Made by a program: the position numbers and the translations under genes. Below are positions 1 through 5,119 of a stretch of DNA of 9,336 nucleotides, piece by piece. Below the pieces are notes generated by a model that did not search any database, was not told the DNA's origin, and saw nothing but the letters and a program-made list of their open reading frames with translations. The stretch lies in NCBI GenBank assembly GCA_002359635.1, contig DENJ01000074.1, positions 1 to 9,336 of the forward strand. The letters are read 5' to 3'. The stretch's first letter is position 1, and the number at the start of each line of letters is the position of its first letter. Source of the DNA: Burkholderiales bacterium UBA2647 (lineage in GTDB: Bacteria; Pseudomonadota; Gammaproteobacteria; Burkholderiales; Burkholderiaceae_E).

Positions 1-31
<31 letters not shown>

Positions 32-44
32 CAAGATTTTGAAG

Positions 45-84
45 CGCAAAACATTGCGAAAAGTCGGGTTTGAATCTCAGCCCG
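45..84 (+). other. two small hairpins in the tRNA 3' trailer
   Basis: Two inverted repeats follow the tRNA closely. The first is CGCAA (45-49) with TTGCG (54-58) around a 4-base loop. The second is CGGGTT (65-70) with AGCCCG (79-84) around an 8-base loop, counting one G-U pair. Neither is followed by a proper T run, only by TTCGGTTT. They could be a weak terminator or a 3'-processing signal for the tRNA transcript, or could be chance pairings. Confidence 0.25.
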
Positions 85-92
85 TTCGGTTT

Positions 93-211
93 GCGTGATC
101 AACGATGCTTGAATCCGGGCCTAAGAAAGTTGGCGTGAGCAACACGTGCTTAAACCGTCTTGTTGAACACGGCTTTGCGTCTGGCTTCGTGGCGTGAGCC
201 CGCTTGAATGG
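93..211 (+). repeat. degenerate direct repeat in the tRNA-scpB spacer
   Basis: Positions 93-116 and 133-156 are two 24-base units that align with only a few differences. Both begin GCGTGA(T/G)CAAC, then have TGCTT and end in CC. A shorter third unit at 192-211 keeps GCGTGAGC and GCTTGAAT but lacks the middle part. Spacing is 40 and then 59 bases, so it is not a regular tandem array. It could be a decayed duplication, protein-binding sites or a coincidence. I see no open reading frame that explains the similarity. Confidence 0.35.
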
Positions 212-232
212 ACTGTGCAACGTGGATATTTT
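204..232 (+). promoter_or_regulatory. possible sigma-70 promoter for scpB-rluB
   Basis: TTGAAT (204-209, four of six consensus bases) and TATTTT (227-232, four of six) are separated by exactly 17 bases. Transcription would begin near 238-241, on or next to the preferred scpB start codon at 241. That would make the mRNA leaderless or nearly so. The match is modest and AT-rich sequence is scarce here, so this is only a candidate. Confidence 0.25.
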
Positions 233-240
233 TATCAAAA

Positions 241-903
241 ATGAACACCAACCAGGTAACACGGGTGCTTGAAGCTGCCTTATTGACAAGCCGAGAACCG
301 ATGAGTGTTTCAAGGCTGCGCGCGCTCTTTGAAGATCAGGTGGGTCCTGATACGCTGCGGCAGTTGCTTGAGCGTTTACGCGAGACTTGGAAAGGCAGGA
401 GCGTTGAACTTGTTGCCCTTGCCAGCGGTTGGCGTTTCCAGACAGCGCCCGACGTGTCTGCATTTCTCGGAAGCCTTCACCCCGAGAAGCCGCCGAAGTA
501 TTCACGAGCGGTGATGGAGACCTTGGCGATCGTTGCTTACCGCCAGCCGGTAACGCGAGGCGATATCGAGGCGATTCGCGGGGTCACGGTGTCGAGCCAG
601 GTCATCAAGACACTTGAAGATCGTGGCTGGATTGAGACCATCGGCCATAAAGAGGTGCTGGGACGCCCGGCTTTACTTGGCACCACACGACAATTTCTTG
701 ACGATCTCGGTCTGGAGGTCCTGAGCCAGCTGCCCACGATCGAAGGCCATCGCGGCCTTGCTGACTTGCTTGATCCTATCGATTTAGCGGCGTCAGCATC
801 AGCGACGGCACCTGCCACGATGGCTGCGTCGGCGCAGGGCGATCTTAAGCCAGACGACAGAGCGCATCAAGACCATGCCCGGCATATGCTGAGGAGTTTG
901 TAG
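241..903 (+). CDS. scpB: segregation and condensation protein ScpB
   Basis: ScpB is the kleisin-associated subunit of the Smc-ScpA-ScpB condensin, which compacts and separates chromosomes. The protein has 220 residues from ATG 241. It shows the two winged-helix domains of the family, about residues 1-80 and 88-165. The second carries the signature YSRAVMETLAIVAYRQPVTR followed by GDIEAIRGV, and later GRPALLGTT and QFLDDLGL. The tail (about 175-220) is Ala- and Asp-rich and looks disordered. An ATG at 208 would add 11 residues. I prefer 241 because Burkholderiales homologues begin MNT-x-x-x-x-x-VLE, as here. Neither start has a clear Shine-Dalgarno sequence. No scpA or smc is in the window. 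The stop lies 3 bases before rluB, so the two are surely co-transcribed. The function is secure; the start is less so. Confidence 0.93.
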   Translation: MNTNQVTRVLEAALLTSREPMSVSRLRALFEDQVGPDTLRQLLERLRETWKGRSVELVALASGWRFQTAPDVSAFLGSLHPEKPPKYSRAVMETLAIVAYRQPVTRGDIEAIRGVTVSSQVIKTLEDRGWIETIGHKEVLGRPALLGTTRQFLDDLGLEVLSQLPTIEGHRGLADLLDPIDLAASASATAPATMAASAQGDLKPDDRAHQDHARHMLRSL

Positions 904-906
904 CCC

Positions 907-2763
907 ATGAACCAATCCAAGGATGATCACGACAAGGCCGAGGCGCAGGGCGGGGTCTCAACTGATACTAAAAAGGCGACAGCGACGGTTGATCCCGCTG
1001 CGAGCGGTTCCTCAAATGAGGAATCGGGCGCGAAAAAGCCGCGAAGGCGGCGCAAAACCGATACGAGCGCCGAAACGCCTCCTCAAAGCACTTCGATGCC
1101 AGCCGACGACGCGCCTCTTGCGAGCGAAGCGCCGCCGAGCGATCTGCAGGAACGTCAACCCATCGCTGCGTCGGAAGATCCGTCGCGATTTGACCCAACG
1201 CGCCAGCCAAGGCGCGGCCCGCGAGGGCGTCGACCGAGACGGGATAAGGACCGCTTGCGTGACAATCCGCAAGAAGACGGCGAACAACAGCAAGTTAACC
1301 GGGCGGAGAGCCAGTCCACCGTGATATCGGGACCTGGGGATCGAAGGGCTGCTGAGGAGGCAAAGCTTACGGGCGCAGCGTCTGAACCGTTGCCGATTCG
1401 CAGTCATGTGGCCAGCATTTTGCCAACGCCAGGCACACGAGCGTCCTCTGATCCTGATTACGGCAGCCTGAAACTGCAAAAAGTTTTGGCTGATGCCGGG
1501 ATCGGCTCGCGTCGCGATATGGAGGAGCTGATTCTGGCAGGCCGGGTCTCGGTGAACGGCATGCCGGCCCATATCGGTCAACGCATCGGACCGAACGATC
1601 AGGTTCGGATAAACGGCAGGATGTTGCAACGCAAGGTCGCAGCAATGCCGCCGCGTGTGTTGCTTTACCACAAGCCATCCGGGGAAATTTCTTCGCGCGA
1701 CGACCCTGGACATCGACCCACGGTTTTTGGGCGTTTGCCGCGCTTGAAAGGTGCCCGCTGGGTTGCAGTGGGCAGGCTCGACTTCAACACGGAAGGACTA
1801 CTGATTTTCACCACCTCAGGCGATATTGCAAACCGGCTGATGCACCCGCGTTATGGCTGGGAGCGGGAATATGCAGTCAGAATCCTGGGGCGTATTGATG
1901 AGGCCCAGGCCAGGCAATTACTCGACGGCGTCAATCTCGACGACGGTGTGGCACGCTTTAACAGTCTGGAGGACGTGGGCGGTGACGGGGCCAATCACTG
2001 GTACCGCGTGACGCTTTCTGAAGGACGGAATCGGGAAATTCGTCGCATTTTTGATGCACTCGGCTTGGTGGTGAGTCGTCTTGCAAGGATTCGCTTCGGT
2101 CCGATTGGCCTTCCCGAGGGTTTGGTGCGGGCGCGGTATGTGGAATTGTCCGAGGCGGAAGTACGCCGTCTGCAGCAACTCATGCTTGAGGCTGATCCAA
2201 CCCGATCCGACAATCAAAGCTTGACGGAGCGGCTGGGCGAGTTTGAGTCTCCCGGTGACGATGGGGATGAGGACGACGATGGGGACGAGGGGCCGCCGCC
2301 GGGATTTGATCCCTCGGCCTATTTGCCGCGCTATGCAGACGAGCCGGTCGACAGGCCTGAATTGCAAGATGACGAATGGCAGCCACGCAATGCCAACGCG
2401 CATCTTGAGGGAATTACCCGTCTCGTGCGCAAGGCCGTCCGGTCCCCCTCAGCCTTACCCCCTGGTATGAGGCCGCCAGGTCAAGGTCCTGGTGCGGGTG
2501 GTCAGAAAAAACGTCGTGGCGGTAAGAACGTTGCAAAATTTAATCTTAGTCCCGGGGTCTATCAGCCTGCCGCAGACGGTCAAACCCCGGCAGCATTTCC
2601 TGCGGGAAGGCCAAAGCCTGCCAAACGAAGAGGTCCGGGCCCGGGCGGCGTTTCAGGCGGTATGCCCGGTGGCGGGGCTAATCCAGGCGGTGGACCGAGG
2701 TCGGGTGCAAAGCCGAATCGTTCTCGACGAAAAACGCCAAGACCTGGCCCAAAAGCAGATTAA
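907..2763 (+). CDS. rluB: 23S rRNA pseudouridine(2605) synthase RluB, with long low-complexity ends
   Basis: RluB isomerises U2605 of 23S rRNA to pseudouridine. The core spans about residues 187-430. It has an S4 RNA-binding domain (about 189-245, LKLQKVLADAGIGSRR) and then an RsuA/RluB-type catalytic domain. Within the latter, YHKPSG is at 254-259, GRLDFNTEGLL at 289-299 with the presumed catalytic Asp292, and GRNREIRR at 373-380. E. coli RluB has about 290 residues; this protein has 618. The extra length is an Arg/Lys/Pro-rich N-terminus (1-186) and a C-terminal tail (431-618) with an acidic run at 449-461 and a Gly/Pro/Arg-rich end. Long ends of this kind are common in Burkholderiales RluB. 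ATG 907 is preceded by GAGGAG at 891-896, inside the end of scpB. RluE and RluF are less likely because RluB beside ScpB is the usual pairing. Confidence 0.93.
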   Translation: MNQSKDDHDKAEAQGGVSTDTKKATATVDPAASGSSNEESGAKKPRRRRKTDTSAETPPQSTSMPADDAPLASEAPPSDLQERQPIAASEDPSRFDPTRQPRRGPRGRRPRRDKDRLRDNPQEDGEQQQVNRAESQSTVISGPGDRRAAEEAKLTGAASEPLPIRSHVASILPTPGTRASSDPDYGSLKLQKVLADAGIGSRRDMEELILAGRVSVNGMPAHIGQRIGPNDQVRINGRMLQRKVAAMPPRVLLYHKPSGEISSRDDPGHRPTVFGRLPRLKGARWVAVGRLDFNTEGLLIFTTSGDIANRLMHPRYGWEREYAVRILGRIDEAQARQLLDGVNLDDGVARFNSLEDVGGDGANHWYRVTLSEGRNREIRRIFDALGLVVSRLARIRFGPIGLPEGLVRARYVELSEAEVRRLQQLMLEADPTRSDNQSLTERLGEFESPGDDGDEDDDGDEGPPPGFDPSAYLPRYADEPVDRPELQDDEWQPRNANAHLEGITRLVRKAVRSPSALPPGMRPPGQGPGAGGQKKRRGGKNVAKFNLSPGVYQPAADGQTPAAFPAGRPKPAKRRGPGPGGVSGGMPGGGANPGGGPRSGAKPNRSRRKTPRPGPKAD

Positions 2764-2768
2764 AAGGT

Positions 2769-2774
2769 TATACT
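2769..2774 (+). promoter_or_regulatory. possible -10 box upstream of the rimP leader
   Basis: TATACT (five of six consensus bases) lies 5 bases after the rluB stop, in the run GGTTATACT. The expected -35 position, around 2746-2751, is GC-rich and does not resemble TTGACA. Transcription would begin near 2781, about 25 bases before the terminator hairpin. I see no better promoter between the terminator and rimP. The hexamer TTGTCA at 2863-2868 has no good -10 partner. Confidence 0.35.
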
Positions 2775-2805
2775 CTCCGGTTAAGGTAAATTGAAAAAAA
2801 TAAAG

Positions 2806-2836
2806 AAATGGGCTGGGCAGCAGCCCATTTTTTTTT
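2806..2836 (+). terminator. strong intrinsic terminator after rluB, possibly an attenuator of rimP
   Basis: AAATGGGCTG (2806-2815) and CAGCCCATTT (2821-2830) form a perfect 10-bp stem closed by the 5-base loop GGCAG. T continues to 2836, giving nine T in a row from 2828. An A-rich stretch (2794-2808) precedes it, so it could also work on the opposite strand. It ends the scpB-rluB transcript. If the -10 box at 2769 is real, it also lies in the rimP leader as an attenuator. Confidence 0.93.
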
Positions 2837-2919
2837 GTCGGCCGAGACGCGATGGCCAATGCTTGTCATGCCCTTTTCGCGTCTGAGCTTGATGCAGGTG
2901 AAAGGAAGCGTGAGCGTCT
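2837..2919 (+). promoter_or_regulatory. rimP 5' leader with an 8-bp stem and an alternative pairing
   Basis: AGACGCGA (2845-2852) and TCGCGTCT (2877-2884) are perfectly complementary over 8 bases, with a 24-base loop. Inside the loop, TGGC (2853-2856) can pair with GTCA (2865-2868), one pair being G-U. The hexamer GCGTCT occurs again at 2914-2919, directly before the GTG start at 2920. AGACGC (2845-2850) could therefore pair with either copy, and the second pairing would cover the start region. A regulatory role is inferred only from this geometry. Confidence 0.4.
2901..2908 (+). promoter_or_regulatory. ribosome binding site deciding the rimP GTG start
   Basis: AAAGGAAG is the only purine-rich Shine-Dalgarno-like run before rimP. 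It lies 11 bases before GTG 2920 and 17 before the next in-frame GTG at 2926, so it favours 2920. An in-frame TGA at 2911-2913 excludes any earlier start. Confidence 0.6.
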
Positions 2920-3522
2920 GTGAGTGTGTCGTTGTTCCAGTTGGTTGAGCAATCGGTGGAGCCGCTTGGCTATGAGCTTGTGGATCTCGAACTTGCTGGG
3001 GGTATCGTCCGTGTCTTTATTGACTGGCCCGCTCAGAAGCAATCGAGGATAACCATTGAGGATTGCGAACTGGTCTCGAGGCAGCTGTCTCAAGTGATGC
3101 TGGTCGAGGATATCGATTACAAACGTCTTGAGGTTTCCTCGCCTGGGGTTGATCGCCGTTTGCGGCGGGCAAGTGATTTTGAGCGCTTCCTTGGGCATAG
3201 GATCAGTGTTCGGCTTCGCCTTCCCTTGGGTGGTCGCAGGAATTGGGAGGGTGAACTCGCTCGTGCAGAGGGAAAGCCTGTTGATGACTGGATGTTGATA
3301 CTCAGCGAAGCCTCAGACTCAGGCAAAACGGCAAGAAGGCGGGTGAGTACCAAATCGAAGCCTAAGCAGGGCAAAAAAAAGCCGCAGCATGATGGCAGGC
3401 AGGAAAGTGGGTCGGAGAGCGGGCCGGAGCAAGGCATTGAGCAGCAAGCTTCGTTGAACGTTCTCAATTTTAGTCTAAACGATATAGAGCGCGCGCACCT
3501 TGTGCCGCAGTTGGTGTTCTGA
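2920..3522 (+). CDS. rimP: ribosome maturation factor RimP, with an insertion in the C-terminal domain
   Basis: RimP binds free 30S subunits and is needed for their late maturation. The N-terminal alpha/beta domain (about residues 1-85) is canonical: LVEQSVEPLGYELVDLEL, then IEDCELVSRQLS, and DYKRLEVSSPGVDRRL at 66-81. The C-terminal SH3-like domain begins near residue 86. It is interrupted at about 131-178 by a Lys/Gln/Ser-rich, probably disordered insertion. It then resumes with LNFSLNDIERAHLVPQL. The family is usually 150-160 residues; this protein has 200. The start is GTG, the first possible one after an in-frame TGA. rimP opens the nus operon and nusA follows after 23 bases. Expression may depend on the terminator and stem in its leader. 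Confidence 0.93.
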   Translation: MSVSLFQLVEQSVEPLGYELVDLELAGGIVRVFIDWPAQKQSRITIEDCELVSRQLSQVMLVEDIDYKRLEVSSPGVDRRLRRASDFERFLGHRISVRLRLPLGGRRNWEGELARAEGKPVDDWMLILSEASDSGKTARRRVSTKSKPKQGKKKPQHDGRQESGSESGPEQGIEQQASLNVLNFSLNDIERAHLVPQLVF

Positions 3523-3545
3523 ATGATGTTTGAGGAGAGCTGGTC

Positions 3546-5027
3546 ATGAGTCGCGAGGTTTTGCTTCTGGTGGATGCCTTGGCACGCGAAAAAAACGTGC
3601 CTAGGGAGACCGTTTTTATAGCGCTTGAACTGGCACTGGCTTCAGCGACCAAGAAGCTGTTCAAGGACGAAGTTGACGTCCGAGTGCAGATTAACCGCAG
3701 TTCGGGCGCCTATGAAGCGTTTCGCCGTTGGCTGGTTGTGTCGGATGGCGAGCTCGATGATCACGATTTGCAGATTATCTTGAGCGAAGCCCGCAAGCAG
3801 GTCAACGAAGTCGAGTTGGGTGACTACATTGAGGAAGGGCTTGAGGCAATCGACCTCGGACGCATCGGCGCCCAGGCCGCCAAGCAGGTCATCCTACAAA
3901 GAATTCGCGATGCCGAGCGGGAGCAAATCATTAGTGACTACCTGGCACGCAACGAACCCATTGTCTCTGGTACCGTGAAACGGGTGGATCGTGAGGGGGC
4001 AATTATTGAATCGGGTAAGCTCGAGGCACGTTTGCTGCGTGATCAGATGATTCCAAAAGAAAACCTGCGAACAGGCGACCGGGTACGCGCTGCGATTCTG
4101 CGGGTAAATCGCGAAGGTCGAGGACCGCAACTGCTGTTGTCGAGAACCTCGCCGGAATTCATCAAGTATCTCTTCTCGAATGAAGTCCCCGAAATCGAAC
4201 AAGGACTGCTTGAGATTAAGGCGGCCGCCCGCGATCCAGGCGTGCGGGCAAAAATTGCTGTCTTGAGCCACGATCGTCGTGTTGACCCGATCGGAACCTG
4301 TGTGGGTGTGCGCGGCTCACGTGTTCAGGCAGTGACGCAGGAACTCGCTGGCGAGCGCGTTGATATCGTCTTGTGGTCAGAAGATCCCGCGCAATTCGTG
4401 ATTGGTGCGCTCGCCCCGGCCAATATCAGTTCTATCGTGGTCGATGAAGAATCGCATGCGATGGATGTTGTTGTTGATGAAGACAATCTTGCTTTGGCAA
4501 TTGGCACCGGGGGGCGAAATGTCCGGTTGGCTTCTGAACTTACCGGCTGGACGATTAACATCATGACGGCTGAGGAATCGGCGCAGAAGTCAGAGACCGA
4601 ACGCACCGAAATTCGAAAAAACCTGATGATCAAACTTGATGTCGACGAGGAAGTTGCTGACATTTTGATCGATGAAGGGTTTACAAGCGTTGAAGAGGTG
4701 GCCTATGTGCCGATCAACGAAATGCTTGAAATCGATGCTTTTGATGAAGAAACAGTCAATGAGCTTCGTACGCGTGCGCGTAACGTTCTATTGACTGAAG
4801 CGATCGCCAAAGAAGAAAAAATCGATCAGTCCTCTGATGATCTGCTTTCGCTTGAGGGCATGGATAGCGACCTGGCTGCCAAGCTTTCGGATGCGGGTAT
4901 TTTCAGCCGGGATGATTTGGCCGAGCTTGCGGTTGATGAGTTGCAGGAGGCTACGGGCGTTGATGAGGCGCGGGCAAGAGGTCTGATTTTAAAAGCACGC
5001 GCTCACTGGTTTGCTGATCAAAATTGA
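3546..5027 (+). CDS. nusA: transcription termination/antitermination factor NusA
   Basis: NusA binds RNA polymerase near the RNA exit channel. It stimulates pausing and intrinsic termination, and takes part in rRNA antitermination. The 493 residues show every expected part: an RNA-polymerase-binding N-terminal domain (1-125), S1 (about 134-200, starting near SGTVKRVDREGA), and KH1 (about 230-297, with DPIGTCVGVRGSRV). KH2 follows (about 300-345, with LAIGTGGRNVRLASELTGW), and then two helical acidic repeats, AR1 (about 363-415) and AR2 (about 432-490), as in E. coli NusA. The KH2 loop reads GTGG, without the usual basic residue. ATG 3546 has GAGGAG at 3532-3537, 8 bases away. In E. coli NusA represses its own operon. 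The terminator before rimP would be a natural site for that here, which is an inference. Confidence 0.97.
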   Translation: MSREVLLLVDALAREKNVPRETVFIALELALASATKKLFKDEVDVRVQINRSSGAYEAFRRWLVVSDGELDDHDLQIILSEARKQVNEVELGDYIEEGLEAIDLGRIGAQAAKQVILQRIRDAEREQIISDYLARNEPIVSGTVKRVDREGAIIESGKLEARLLRDQMIPKENLRTGDRVRAAILRVNREGRGPQLLLSRTSPEFIKYLFSNEVPEIEQGLLEIKAAARDPGVRAKIAVLSHDRRVDPIGTCVGVRGSRVQAVTQELAGERVDIVLWSEDPAQFVIGALAPANISSIVVDEESHAMDVVVDEDNLALAIGTGGRNVRLASELTGWTINIMTAEESAQKSETERTEIRKNLMIKLDVDEEVADILIDEGFTSVEEVAYVPINEMLEIDAFDEETVNELRTRARNVLLTEAIAKEEKIDQSSDDLLSLEGMDSDLAAKLSDAGIFSRDDLAELAVDELQEATGVDEARARGLILKARAHWFADQN

Positions 5028-5119
5028 ATCCTTACGCCACTCGGATCCTGACATTCAGCTGCCGGTTCGTGCTGGGTTTTGCTATATCGCTGTTATCGTT
5101 CTTTTTTTAGGAAGTACAC

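Noticed and set aside
178..187. CGTCTGGCTT occurs both before scpB and directly before rbfA (7971-7980).
   Set aside because: A shared 10-mer is expected by chance between positions in a 9-kb sequence.
77..505. A 142-residue open frame on the minus strand across the spacer and the start of scpB.
   Set aside because: It overlaps a certain gene, has no recognisable motif or binding site, and its composition looks like an antisense reading.
1012..1713. A 233-residue open frame on the minus strand inside rluB.
   Set aside because: It is Arg-rich antisense of the low-complexity N-terminus of RluB and its S4 domain, with no domain of its own.
5028..5119. Possible promoter or terminator in the nusA-infB gap.
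   Set aside because: TATATC (5083-5088) has no -35 partner at a workable distance. The hairpin 5053-5059/5071-5077 contains two G-U pairs and has only four T after it.
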